A DNA stretch of 64,000 nt from Microbacterium sp. (GCF_031178445.1 NZ_JAPSIY010000002.1:124001-188000), one strand, 5' to 3'; counted from the first letter of the stretch, positions 48,843-57,320 are shown. Numbers and translations: made by a program. The notes: generated by a model from the letters alone, not told the origin.

Positions 48843-48865
48843 GCAGGACATGCTAATCGAAGGCG

Positions 48866-49687
48866 TCACGACGTGTGCAACCGGAGCAGACGGCTGATCT
48901 GCGTCCACGCGAGGCGACCGAGCTCGGCATCCGCGTCGGGGCTGCCTCCGCGTGCCATCCGCACCCCGGCAGTGCTGGGCGTCTCTCCCGGTAGAAGCAT
49001 CCGGTGCCCTGCCGTGGGATGCGACACGACGACCGTGGCGAGCGAGTGCTTCTCGCGTGTCCGGACGATGTCTGCGGCGAACACGTCGCTCGGCCACACC
49101 TGGTCGTCGCCGCCGAAGACGAGCAGTACCTCGGCCGTGATCCGCTCCACCGGAATCCGCGCGGCTGCGGCGGCTTCCGCATCCGCATGGAGGCTCCGCT
49201 CGTAAAGGCTCCGGAACGCGGGCGGATCGGTCTCGGGACTCCAGCCCCTGAGGAACGGAACGAACGGGATCGCCTCGCTGCGGAGGGTCCAGTGCGACGA
49301 CCAGGCGCCGTCGAGCGTGCCGGCCCAGACGACCGAGCTCGGCGCCACCGCGATCACGGCGTCTACCGGCGTCATCGCTGCCGTCGCAAGAGCCGCCTCG
49401 GCTCCGAAGGAGGTTCCGAAGACGACGATCCGATCGGCGTCCCCGCGCAGCTCATCGAGCTGGTGGGAGAAGAGCTCGAGTGGCACCTCGTGCGGTGCGG
49501 GGCGCTGCCCGCTCCCGCCGAACCACCGGATCGCGCGCACCCTCGCGCCGTGCGACGCCAGCAGCTCTGCCCGCTCGACCTCGATGCGCCCGCTCGAACC
49601 CGCCAGCAGCAGTGCCGCGGTTCCGTTCGGTGTCGAAGGGAAGGCGTCGTGCCGGTCCACGGCGTCGACGGAGGAGAAAGGCGTCAT
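48866..49687 (-). CDS. Alpha/beta hydrolase, BAAT-C/acyl-CoA thioesterase-like
   Basis: 273 residues from MTPFSSVDAVD (ATG overlaps the upstream VOC stop by 4 bases). ALLLAGSSGRIEVERAELLASHGARVRAIRWFGG at 27-60 gives the oxyanion region, and IVVFGTSFGAEAAL near 90 is the nucleophile elbow (GTSFG; Ser). Catalytic acid and base are probably the Asp in VFGGDDQVWPS near 192 and the His in SHPTAGHRML near 225. The layout matches the BAAT C-terminal hydrolase family that acts on acyl-CoA or esters. Co-translated with a VOC protein and located just upstream of erm. Substrate unknown. Confidence 0.78.
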   Translation of the reverse strand: MTPFSSVDAVDRHDAFPSTPNGTAALLLAGSSGRIEVERAELLASHGARVRAIRWFGGSGQRPAPHEVPLELFSHQLDELRGDADRIVVFGTSFGAEAALATAAMTPVDAVIAVAPSSVVWAGTLDGAWSSHWTLRSEAIPFVPFLRGWSPETDPPAFRSLYERSLHADAEAAAAARIPVERITAEVLLVFGGDDQVWPSDVFAADIVRTREKHSLATVVVSHPTAGHRMLLPGETPSTAGVRMARGGSPDADAELGRLAWTQISRLLRLHTS

Positions 49688-50100
49688 CCTCCGGCGCTCT
49701 CCCGCGGCGGGTTGTGCATGAACTCGATGCGGATGCCGCTGTCGTCCTCGACGAAGGACGCGTAATAGCGCTCGTTGAACCGCGGATACGCCTTCGGATC
49801 GCGCACCGGCGTCCACCCCGCCGACACCGCGATGGCGTGCAGGCGGTCGACTTCGTCTCTCGACCCGACCGCGAACGCCAGATGCTGCCAGCCCGGGTCA
49901 CCGTGCCGGTGCGGCATGTCATCGGCGTCTGCGCGACGCTCGAAGATGATCAGCTCGGTCTCGTCGCCGTTGTCCCACGAGATGCCATGGGGAGCGTCGG
50001 TGCCCAGCGTGTAGCCGAGGGCCTCCAGCACGGGGTGGAACTGCTGCCTGCCGCGTTCGATGTCGATAACCGAGATGCCGAGGTGATCGAGAAGCGCCAT
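49684..50100 (-). CDS. VOC (glyoxalase/bleomycin-resistance fold) family protein, paralog
   Basis: 138 residues from MALLDHLGISVIDIERGRQQFH. DPGWQHLAFAVGSRDEVDRLH near 70 and YYASFVEDDSGIRIEFMHNPP near 112 match the paralog at 46922-47329 block for block. It is coupled to the alpha/beta hydrolase by a 4-base overlap. The duplicated VOC genes flank the erm block. Members may bind or modify a small molecule; a link to antibiotic resistance is speculative. Confidence 0.85.
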   Translation of the reverse strand: MALLDHLGISVIDIERGRQQFHPVLEALGYTLGTDAPHGISWDNGDETELIIFERRADADDMPHRHGDPGWQHLAFAVGSRDEVDRLHAIAVSAGWTPVRDPKAYPRFNERYYASFVEDDSGIRIEFMHNPPRESAGG

Positions 50101-50256
50101 GACCCCAGTCTTGCGGATGCGGCGGCACCCGCACCGCACGTCGCCCGATCGCCGAGACATCACTTCGAGCATGAGACACGCACGCTCACGCGGTGTCTCA
50201 TGTCGGAAGTGACGTCTCGCGCAGGAGGTGATGTCTCGCGCGAACGCGGCGCGCGC

Positions 50257-51024
50257 TCAGTGCGGGGCGTGGTACTCGGCCTCGCCGCGCTTCCAGTAGC
50301 CCTTCACGACGGCCTTGGAGATGTCGACATTCCAGCGCGACAGGAGCGCGCGACCCGGCTTGACGACGGCCTGCTCGGCGGCGATGAAGCAGAACGGGTC
50401 GTCGCCGGGGGCATCCGCCGCGCCGAGACCGTCCAGGAATGCGATCAGCGCCGAACCCGCTGCCGCGTCGCTGCGGTGCAGCCATTCGACCTCGACCGGT
50501 GCCTCGATCGCGACCTCGTCGGCGGGCGAGGCGACCTCGACCACGATCCGCGCCTTGGCATCGGCGGACATCTGGGCGGCGAAGCGCCGGATCGCGGGAA
50601 TCGCGGTCTCGTCTCCCGCGAGCAGCCATGCTCCGGGCGCGCCGGCCAGCACCGCGGACCCGCGCGGACCGCCGACGCCCACGAACGAGCCGAGTGGGGC
50701 GGATGCCGCCCAGGGCGCCGCGATCCCCTCATCTCCGTGAACGGCGAACTCCACGTCGAGCCAGTCGTCGCCCCAGGCGAGGGGCGTGTACTCGCGGCTG
50801 GGCGCCGCACGCAGCTCTTCGACGGACGACGTCGGGCCAGCAGGGAAGAACAACCGCATGTGGTCGTCTGCCCCGGGGGAGTCGAAGCCCTCGAGCTCCG
50901 CTCCGCTCAGGCGTACGCGCACATAGTTCGGGGCGAGCCACTCGCGAGCGGTGAGAGTCGCGGAGCGGAAACGCAGATCGAGGCCGCGGCGCTCGATCGT
51001 GAAGCCGGATTTCACTTCGTCCAT
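50257..51024 (-). CDS. Siderophore-interacting protein (ferric-siderophore reductase, ViuB/SIP type)
   Basis: 255 residues. The FAD-binding barrel carries PSREYTPLAW near residue 75 and the NAD(P)H domain WLLAGDETAIPAIRRFAAQM near 132, both typical of SIP flavoreductases that release iron from ferric siderophores in the cytoplasm. LSRWNVDISKAVVKGYWKRGEAEYHAPH closes the protein. Its promoter is shared with the divergent uptake operon: a 16/19 match to the DtxR/IdeR box overlaps its start region, and TAGCCT inside the box lies 6 bases before the ATG. Confidence 0.92.
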   Translation of the reverse strand: MDEVKSGFTIERRGLDLRFRSATLTAREWLAPNYVRVRLSGAELEGFDSPGADDHMRLFFPAGPTSSVEELRAAPSREYTPLAWGDDWLDVEFAVHGDEGIAAPWAASAPLGSFVGVGGPRGSAVLAGAPGAWLLAGDETAIPAIRRFAAQMSADAKARIVVEVASPADEVAIEAPVEVEWLHRSDAAAGSALIAFLDGLGAADAPGDDPFCFIAAEQAVVKPGRALLSRWNVDISKAVVKGYWKRGEAEYHAPH

Positions 51025-51042
51025 AAAGTAAGGCTAACCTAA
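51024..51042. promoter_or_regulatory. DtxR/IdeR-type iron box between divergent SIP and uptake genes
   Basis: TAAAGTAAGGCTAACCTAA matches the actinobacterial consensus TTAGGTTAGGCTAACCTAA at 16 of 19 positions. It covers the predicted -10 elements of both divergent transcripts, so iron-loaded regulator should shut off both. Confidence 0.88.
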
Positions 51043-51123
51043 TTCGCAGCGAGTCAGGGTGCCTCACCCGGCTCGCATCATGCGCCGCTCGCGCTTCCTT
51101 CACCGCAGAACAGGAGTCTCTCC

Positions 51124-52107
51124 ATGTCCGTGCCCAGAACTCTCTCCGCCGTCGGCCTCGGCCTCGTCGGCATCCTCGCGCTCGCCGGCTGCGGCGGCCA
51201 GGCGGCCGCCGAACCCGAGACCGAAGCGCCCGCAGCGAAGACGGTCACCGTCGAGGACAACAACGGCACGCACGAGATCTCCACGTCGCCGGCATCCGTC
51301 GTCGCCACCGACAACCGCACGTTCCAGACGCTCAGCGACTGGGGGATCGAGCTCACCGCCGCGGCCGTCTCGCTCATGCCCGAGACCGTCGGCTACGTGA
51401 AGGACGAGGGCATCATCGACCTCGGCACCCACAACGAGCCAGACCTCGAGTCGGTCGTCGCCGCCGACCCCGACCTGATCATCAACGGCCAGCGTTTCGC
51501 GCAGCACCATGACGCCATGGCGCAGCTGGTGCCGGATGCGACCATCCTCGAACTGGACCCGCGTGAGGGAGAGCCCTTCGACGCCGAACTCAAGCGTCAG
51601 GTCACCGTGCTCGGCGAGGTCTTCGGCAAGCAGGACGAGGCCAAGAAACTGGTCGACGACTTCGATGCCGCCGTGGAGCGCGCCAAGGCGGCATACGACG
51701 ACGCCGAGACCGTGATGGCCGTCACCACCTCGGGCGGCGAGATCGGCTACATCGCCCCGACGGTGGGCCGCACCCTCGGCCCGATCTTCGACATCCTCGG
51801 CCTGACCCCGGCACTCGAGGTGCCCGAAGCCACCGACGACCACCAGGGCGACGACATCTCGGTCGAGGCGATCGCCGACTCGAACCCGAGCTGGATCCTG
51901 GTCATGGACCGCGACGCCGTGTTCGCGGACGAGACGCCCGACTACGTCCAGGCGGCGGAGATCCTGGAGGGCTCCGAGGCGCTGGCCTCCGTCACCGCGG
52001 TGAAGGAAGCGCAGATCGTCTACATGCCCACCGACACCTACCTCAACGAGGGCATCCAGACGTACACGACGTTCCTCAACGAGTTCGCGGACGCTCTCGA
52101 GAAGTGA
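51124..52107 (+). CDS. Iron-siderophore ABC transporter substrate-binding lipoprotein
   Basis: 327 residues. Signal peptide with lipobox L-A-G-C at residues 20-23 (GILALAGC), then a FecB/FhuD-type (cluster A-II) fold: VVATDNRTFQTLSDWGIELTA near 60 and DLESVVAADPDLIINGQRF near 107. Membrane-anchored binder of ferric siderophores. First gene of the rightward operon, 100 bases past the iron box, with AGGAG upstream. A 14-bp hairpin after its stop likely protects this part of the message, giving an excess of binding protein over permeases. Confidence 0.93.
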   Translation: MSVPRTLSAVGLGLVGILALAGCGGQAAAEPETEAPAAKTVTVEDNNGTHEISTSPASVVATDNRTFQTLSDWGIELTAAAVSLMPETVGYVKDEGIIDLGTHNEPDLESVVAADPDLIINGQRFAQHHDAMAQLVPDATILELDPREGEPFDAELKRQVTVLGEVFGKQDEAKKLVDDFDAAVERAKAAYDDAETVMAVTTSGGEIGYIAPTVGRTLGPIFDILGLTPALEVPEATDDHQGDDISVEAIADSNPSWILVMDRDAVFADETPDYVQAAEILEGSEALASVTAVKEAQIVYMPTDTYLNEGIQTYTTFLNEFADALEK

Positions 52108-52112
52108 CACCT

Positions 52113-52160
52113 CCGGTCGTCGAGCGGGGGTGGTCTCGCTCGCGCTCGCTCGACGACCGG
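52113..52160. repeat. Perfect 14-bp inverted repeat between binding-protein and permease genes
   Basis: CCGGTCGTCGAGCG (52113-52126) and CGCTCGACGACCGG (52147-52160) flank a 20-base loop. The GGTCGTCGAGCG...CGCTCGACGACC form resembles a dispersed intergenic palindrome common in Microbacteriaceae. In this position it can serve as an mRNA-stabilising or partial-termination element. Confidence 0.75.
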
Positions 52161-52171
52161 TGAAGGCCGAC

Positions 52172-53161
52172 ATGTCCTCCACCATCGCCACCGCCCCGCC
52201 GCGCACCACCACCGGTCGGCTCTTCGACGTGAAGCTGCTGATCGGCATCCTCGTCGTCGCCGCGCTCCTCGTCGCGTCGCTCTTCACCGGCGTGTACGAC
52301 GTGACCGGTGCCGCCGACGGCGCCGAGATGTTCCAGATCACGCGCATCCCCCGCACCGTCGCACTCGTTCTGGCGGGCGCTTCGATGGCGATGGCTGGCC
52401 TGGTCATGCAGCTGCTCACGCAGAACCGCTTCGTCGAGCCGACCACCACAGGCACCACGGAATGGGCGGGGCTCGGGCTGCTCACGGTGATGATCCTCGT
52501 GCCGCACCCCTCCATCCCGCTGCGGATGGCCGGAGCGGTCGTCGCCGCATTCATCGGCACGATGGTGTTCTTCCTCTTCCTGCGGCGGGTGTCGCTGCGT
52601 TCGTCGCTGATCGTGCCCATCGTCGGCATCATGCTGGGCGCCGTCGTGGGAGCGGTGTCGACCTATGTCGCCCTCGTCACGAACACGCTGCAGAGCCTCG
52701 GCGTGTGGTTCGCGGGCAGCTTCACCTCGGTGCTTCGCGGCCAGTACGAGATGCTCTGGATCGTCGCGGTCGTCGGCGTCATCGTCTTCGTCGTCGCCGA
52801 CAGGCTGACGGTCGCGGGGCTCGGCGAGGAGATCGCCACCAACGTCGGCCTGAACTACAACCGGGTCATCCTGCTCGGCACCGTGCTGATCGCCGTCGTG
52901 ACGGGGGTTGTGACGGTCGTGGTCGGCAACCTCCCGTTCCTCGGGCTGATCGTGCCGAACATCGTGTCGATGCTGCGGGGCGACGATCTGCGCAGCAACC
53001 TGCCCTGGATGTGCCTGCTGGGCATCGCCATCGTCACCGTCTGCGACCTGATCGGACGCACCATCATCATGCCGTTCGAGGTGCCGGTGTCACTCATCCT
53101 CGGCGTCGTCGGCGCCGTCGTGTTCATCGCCCTCCTGCTCAGGCAGCGTCGCCGTGCATAG
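52172..53161 (+). CDS. Iron-chelate ABC transporter permease (FecCD family), first subunit
   Basis: 329 residues from ATG 52172 (MSSTIATAPP); an upstream in-frame GTG lies inside the intergenic hairpin and is unlikely. Nine or ten transmembrane helices; ITRIPRTVALVLAGASMAMAGLVMQLLTQNRF near 55-86 is the FecCD signature with the R-x-PR-x-x-x-x-x-x-G-AxLa motif. VVGNLPFLGLIVPNIVSMLRGDDLR near 265 is the coupling region (G-x-V-P-x-x-x-R) for the ATPase. Forms the channel with the next gene, which it overlaps by 8 bases. Confidence 0.92.
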   Translation: MSSTIATAPPRTTTGRLFDVKLLIGILVVAALLVASLFTGVYDVTGAADGAEMFQITRIPRTVALVLAGASMAMAGLVMQLLTQNRFVEPTTTGTTEWAGLGLLTVMILVPHPSIPLRMAGAVVAAFIGTMVFFLFLRRVSLRSSLIVPIVGIMLGAVVGAVSTYVALVTNTLQSLGVWFAGSFTSVLRGQYEMLWIVAVVGVIVFVVADRLTVAGLGEEIATNVGLNYNRVILLGTVLIAVVTGVVTVVVGNLPFLGLIVPNIVSMLRGDDLRSNLPWMCLLGIAIVTVCDLIGRTIIMPFEVPVSLILGVVGAVVFIALLLRQRRRA

Positions 53162-54203
53162 GCGTGCTGCGGTGCCGTCCGAGCGGAGGGCCGTCACAGG
53201 TGGCCGGGTCTCCGGCGCTTTCGCCGATGCGCGCGCCCGCCGCCGCTATCTGATCGTGCTCGGCGTGCTGATCGTGCTCTCGGCCGCGTTCGCCGCCGGC
53301 CTGCTGGCGTGGGAGAACCCGATGCCGTTCGGATCGGCCGGGTTCTGGCGCATCGTCGACCTGCGGTTCACCGATGTCGCGGTCATGGCGCTCGTCGCGG
53401 TCTGCCAGGCCGTGGCGACCGTCAGCTTCCAGACGGTGACGACGAACCGCATTATCACACCCTCCATCATGGGGTTCGAGTCGCTGTACCGCGCCGTCCA
53501 GACCACGTCGGTGTACCTGTTCGGAGTGGCAGGGATCGTCGCGATGCAAGGGCTGTGGGCGTTCGCACTGCAGATCGCCGTCATGGTGGGGCTCGCGATG
53601 CTGCTCTACGGCTGGCTGCTGCGCGGACGGTACGCCAACCTGCAGATCATGCTGCTCATCGGCATCATCATCGGAGGCGGACTCGGCGCGATCGCCACGT
53701 TCATGCAGCGTCTGCTCACCCCCAGCGAGTTCGACGTACTCGCCGCCCGGCTGTTCGGCAACATCTCCAACGCCGACCCTTCGTACCTGCCCCTGGCGGT
53801 GCCGGTGTGCGTCGCGGCATCCGCTCTGCTGTGGATGCGGGCGCGCCGCCTCGACGTCATGGCGCTCGGTCCCGACACCGCCACTTCGCTCGGACTCAAC
53901 CATCGTCGCGAGCTGATGATCGTGCTGTTCCTCGTCGCGGTGCTGATGGCGACGTCGACGGCACTGGTCGGGCCGATGACCTTCCTCGGCTTCCTCGTGG
54001 CGACGCTCGCGTATCAGTTCGCCGATTCGCACGATCACCGACTGGTCTTCCCTCTGGCCGTGCTCACCGCGTTCACGATCATCGCCGGCGCCTACTTCGT
54101 GATGCGCAACGTCTTCTACGCGCAGGGCGTCGTCTCGATCATCATCGAGCTCGTCGGCGGCGTCGTCTTCCTCATCGTCATCCTCAGAAAGGGGCGGCTG
54201 TGA
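53154..54203 (+). CDS. Iron-chelate ABC transporter permease (FecCD family), second subunit
   Basis: 349 residues from a GTG overlapping the previous gene by 8 bases. A basic N-terminus (RRAAVPSERRAVTGG) precedes the helices. LRFTDVAVMALVAVCQAVATVSFQTVTTNRIITPSIMGFES and the C-terminal LVGPMTFLGFLVATLAYQFADSHDHRLVFPL (the coupling loop is more divergent than in the first subunit) identify the family. The SMG-type substrate loop is retained as IMGFESLY. Its stop overlaps the ATPase start (GTGA). Confidence 0.9.
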   Translation: MHRRAAVPSERRAVTGGRVSGAFADARARRRYLIVLGVLIVLSAAFAAGLLAWENPMPFGSAGFWRIVDLRFTDVAVMALVAVCQAVATVSFQTVTTNRIITPSIMGFESLYRAVQTTSVYLFGVAGIVAMQGLWAFALQIAVMVGLAMLLYGWLLRGRYANLQIMLLIGIIIGGGLGAIATFMQRLLTPSEFDVLAARLFGNISNADPSYLPLAVPVCVAASALLWMRARRLDVMALGPDTATSLGLNHRRELMIVLFLVAVLMATSTALVGPMTFLGFLVATLAYQFADSHDHRLVFPLAVLTAFTIIAGAYFVMRNVFYAQGVVSIIIELVGGVVFLIVILRKGRL

Positions 54204-54955
54204 TCACCATCGAGAACGTGCGCCGGGAGTACAGCAGCGAGGTCGCGATCGGCCCGGTGGACCTCGTCATCCCCGCGGGCGGCATCACCGCGCTGATCGG
54301 CCCGAACGGGGCAGGCAAATCGACCCTGCTGACGATGGTCGGGCGCCTCATGGGCATGGACGCCGGGTCCATCGAGATCGCCGGGTACGACATCGTGAAG
54401 ACGAAATCGGGCGACCTCGCCAAGATCGTGTCGATCCTGCGCCAGGAGAACCACTTCGTCACCAGGCTCACCGTGCGCCAGCTGGTCGGGTTCGGCCGAT
54501 TCCCCTACACGAAGGGGCGGCTGAACAGGAACGACGAGGAGATCATCAGCCGTGCGATCGACTTCCTCGACCTCGAGGAGCTCGAGGGGCGCTACCTCGA
54601 CGAGCTGTCGGGCGGCCAGCGCCAGCGCGCCTACGTCGCGATGGTGCTCGCGCAGGACACCGACGTCGTGCTGCTCGACGAGCCGCTGAACAACCTCGAC
54701 ATGAAGCATGCGGTGTCGATGATGGCACAGTTGCGGCGCGCCGCCGACGAGCTCGGCCGCACCATCGTCATCGTCCTGCACGACATCAACTTCGCCGGGC
54801 ACTACGCCGACCGCATCTGCGCGATGAAGAACGGACAGGTGGTCGAATACGGCTCACCGGAGGAGATCATGACCGATGAGGTCCTCACCCGGGTCTTCGA
54901 GACACCGGTGCAGGTGGTCGCGGGTCCGCACGGGCCGCTCGCCGTGTACTACTGA
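54200..54955 (+). CDS. Iron-chelate ABC transporter ATP-binding protein
   Basis: 251 residues from a GTG in a 4-base overlap. Walker A GPNGAGKSTLL near residue 34, Q loop ILRQENHF near 78, signature LSGGQRQRAYVAMVLAQ near 136, Walker B DVVLLDEPLNNLD near 156 and H loop VLHDIN near 190. The FepC/FhuC-type ATPase powering import with the two FecCD permeases. Last gene of the operon SBP-permease-permease-ATPase. Confidence 0.94.
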   Translation: MITIENVRREYSSEVAIGPVDLVIPAGGITALIGPNGAGKSTLLTMVGRLMGMDAGSIEIAGYDIVKTKSGDLAKIVSILRQENHFVTRLTVRQLVGFGRFPYTKGRLNRNDEEIISRAIDFLDLEELEGRYLDELSGGQRQRAYVAMVLAQDTDVVLLDEPLNNLDMKHAVSMMAQLRRAADELGRTIVIVLHDINFAGHYADRICAMKNGQVVEYGSPEEIMTDEVLTRVFETPVQVVAGPHGPLAVYY

Positions 54956-54983
54956 CCCGGCTCGACCTCCGCTGCGCTCCGCA

Positions 54984-55364
54984 TCACGCCGTTTCGGGCT
55001 GCTCCTGCACGGCACGGACCTCGATGCGGCCCTGCAGCGCCTTCGACGCTTTGACGGCCCACTCGATCGCGGCGTCCTCGCCGTCGGCCTCGATCACCCA
55101 GAAGCCGCCGACGTAGGACTCGGCCTCGACGAAGGGCTCATCGAGCACCCGCGTCGTTCCGTCGCTGACATCCACCGTCTTCGCCGTGGAGGGAGGATTC
55201 AGGCCGGCGGCGAAGACCAGGGCGCCGGCTTGCTTCAATGCGGTGTTGAACTCGTCCACGGCTGCGATCACCGCGGCGAACTGCGCAGGGTCGAACGCCT
55301 GCATCGATTCCATGGTCGGCTCGGTCGCCGTGTCGTGAGGCACGGTCAGGAAGTACTGCGTCAT
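54984..55364 (-). CDS. YCII-related domain protein
   Basis: 126 residues. MTQYFLTVPHDTATEPTMESM at the N-terminus and GGFWVIEADGEDAAIEWAVKASKAL near 85 are the YCII ferredoxin-like fold with its terminal strand. Actinobacterial YCII proteins of this length often accompany ECF sigma factors, but here the nearest sigma gene is far away. Function unknown. Convergent with the iron-uptake ATPase gene. Confidence 0.82.
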   Translation of the reverse strand: MTQYFLTVPHDTATEPTMESMQAFDPAQFAAVIAAVDEFNTALKQAGALVFAAGLNPPSTAKTVDVSDGTTRVLDEPFVEAESYVGGFWVIEADGEDAAIEWAVKASKALQGRIEVRAVQEQPETA

Positions 55365-55467
55365 GATGGATCCTTTCGTCGCGGGTCGCGCTCCGCGACC
55401 TTCTCACTCCTTCGTCGAACGGGGAAGGGTGAGATCGACATGGCGGCCGAGAAAGGTGCACCGTCGG

Positions 55468-56418
55468 TCAGCGGCTGCGATGATCCTCCGGCGCCAGCCG
55501 CGCCCCGCGGCGAGGTTCGAGCGATCCCGAGGCGAAGATCAGCCGGATGATGCGCTGACGATGCCCCGTCCACGGGGCGAGCAGTTCGAGCATCCCGTCG
55601 TCGTCCGTGCGGCTGCCGGTGAGCGCGTACCCGACCTCGTGCGCCAGGTGGAAGTCGCCGACGCTCACCGCATCCGGATCCCCGAGCGCCCGGATGCGGG
55701 TCTCAGCCGATGTCCACGGGCCGATTCCCGGCAGGCTCGTGAGCACGCGATCGCGCGCCTCGCCGTCGGATGCCGCAAGGACGGCTCGCTGGATGCTGAC
55801 GCCGCGCCCGGCCGCGCGGACGAGCGTCCGCGACTGCGGCGGCTCGACGCCCGCACGATGCCAGACCCATGACGGAACGGAGCGCCACACCTCGGGCGGG
55901 GGAGCGGCGAACAGCGGCCGTGGCGTCGGCCCGGGAGCGCGGATGCCGAAGCGGCTCACGATGTAGCGCCAGGCGCCGAACGCCTGCATCGAGGTGACCT
56001 TCTGCTCCAGGATCGCGCACGCCAGCGCGTCGAAGACACGGTCGGTGCGCGTCAGCCGGATGCCTGGATTACGGCGGGCGACCTCGGCCAGCCGGGAGTG
56101 CGAGGACACGTCGAATCCGGACGGGTCGTCGTCGGCGCCGCACAGGCGCGGCACCCGGTCGAGCGCGGCGGCGGCGCCTGGCCCCCACGCCGAGGCGTGC
56201 ACACCGTCGGTCGTGCCACGCATGCACAGCGTCGCTGCGCCATCAGGCGTCAGCATCGCCATCCAGATGCGCCCCCGTTCGATCACCATCGTCGGGTCGG
56301 TGCCGCCGCGGCGCAGCATCCCGACCGTGCGCATCAGATCCAGTGGATGCCGCGGCCGGTACACGGACTCGCACGCGCGCGCATCGGCGCGCTGCGCAGC
56401 ATCCGTGGTCAACGTCAT
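55468..56418 (-). CDS. HhH-GPD DNA glycosylase, AlkA/3-methyladenine-type
   Basis: 316 residues. ILEQKVTSMQAFGAWRYIVSRFG near 138-160 begins the helical core; the helix-hairpin-helix reads LTSLPGIGPWTSAETRIRALGDPDAVSVGDFHLAHEVGYAL near 232-272, with the catalytic aspartate in VSVGDFHL. It excises alkylated bases such as 3-methyladenine. No Ada domain is attached. The N-terminal 110 residues resemble the AlkA beta domain. It adds to Ogt as a second alkylation-repair function in the window but is not linked to it. Confidence 0.85.
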   Translation of the reverse strand: MTLTTDAAQRADARACESVYRPRHPLDLMRTVGMLRRGGTDPTMVIERGRIWMAMLTPDGAATLCMRGTTDGVHASAWGPGAAAALDRVPRLCGADDDPSGFDVSSHSRLAEVARRNPGIRLTRTDRVFDALACAILEQKVTSMQAFGAWRYIVSRFGIRAPGPTPRPLFAAPPPEVWRSVPSWVWHRAGVEPPQSRTLVRAAGRGVSIQRAVLAASDGEARDRVLTSLPGIGPWTSAETRIRALGDPDAVSVGDFHLAHEVGYALTGSRTDDDGMLELLAPWTGHRQRIIRLIFASGSLEPRRGARLAPEDHRSR

Positions 56419-56633
56419 GCAAGAACCCTACGTGTCGTCGCCGACACCCGTCGTGGAGGTTCGCGCTGTCGTTCTCACCCCGTGTCGCTTCGCGCTGCTC
56501 TTCTCTGTTCGCGCGGCGATGATTCCCGCCGCGCGAGCGGGAATGCGCAGCGCGAACGGAAACGCGGCCCGGATACGCGCATCAGATGCTCGACGGGGAT
56601 GCTCGACGCGGATGCCGGTGCGGATGCCGCCCG

Positions 56634-57320
56634 TCAGAAGCGGTCGGGCGACGGGGTGCCGTGGCCGTAGCGGATCACGACGTCCGCGTGACGATCGAAC
56701 CGGTAGCCGACGCCTCGCACCGTGCGCACGATGTCCTCGTGGCGGCCGAGCTTGGCGCGCAGACGGCGCACGTGCACGTCGATGGTGCGCTCTCCGGGAA
56801 CCTCGTCGTCGGTCGCCTGCCACAGGGCCGAGACCAGCTCGCTGCGCTCGATGGTGCGGCCCTCGCGCAGCACCAGGTACTGCAGCAGCTCGAACTCCTT
56901 GTAGGTGAACGCGGCGGACTCGCCGTCGAGCAGCACGCGCTTGCGGGAGATGTCGACGACGACACCGGACTCCTCGTCCTTCTCCTCCTCGACGGCGGCC
57001 TTCGCACGGGCGATGGCGCCGGGTTCGTGCAGCGCGAGTCGCACCACGTCGAGGTCGCGCCCGCCGGCAGACTGCGGTGCGAGCGCGACGGTGGCGTGGG
57101 TCTCGGCGCCAGGGGCGAGCTCGGCGAGGGTGCGCCGCAGCGCGTCGACGAGCAGCGGAAGGCTGACGCCGGCCTCTGCGGCCTTGATCTCGTCGATGCC
57201 GACGTAGAGGGCGAAGCCGCGCGGAGAGCGGATGGACGGCTGGTCTGCTGCGGCGTCTGCGCGGGAGACCACGCGGACGGGGGCGGTCACGGGACGCTCG
57301 AGAAGTGCAGTGTTCGACAT
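56634..57320 (-). CDS. Receiver-less winged-helix (OmpR-type effector) regulator
   Basis: 228 residues from MSNTALLERPVTAPVR. The first 110 residues contain a compact domain (FALYVGIDEIKAAEAGVSLPLLVDALRRTLAEL) without the receiver DD/D/K residues. The C-terminal Trans_reg_C wing covers about 118-215 (VVVDISRKRVLLDGESAAFTYKEFELLQYLVLREGRTIERSELVSALW ... RTIDVHVRRLRAKLG ... VRTVRGVGYRF). It is an orphan DNA-binding protein, not a two-component regulator. It sits about 155 bases downstream of a polycysteine leader ORF and two hairpins, so it is probably under cysteine-responsive attenuation. Confidence 0.85.
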   Translation of the reverse strand: MSNTALLERPVTAPVRVVSRADAAADQPSIRSPRGFALYVGIDEIKAAEAGVSLPLLVDALRRTLAELAPGAETHATVALAPQSAGGRDLDVVRLALHEPGAIARAKAAVEEEKDEESGVVVDISRKRVLLDGESAAFTYKEFELLQYLVLREGRTIERSELVSALWQATDDEVPGERTIDVHVRRLRAKLGRHEDIVRTVRGVGYRFDRHADVVIRYGHGTPSPDRF

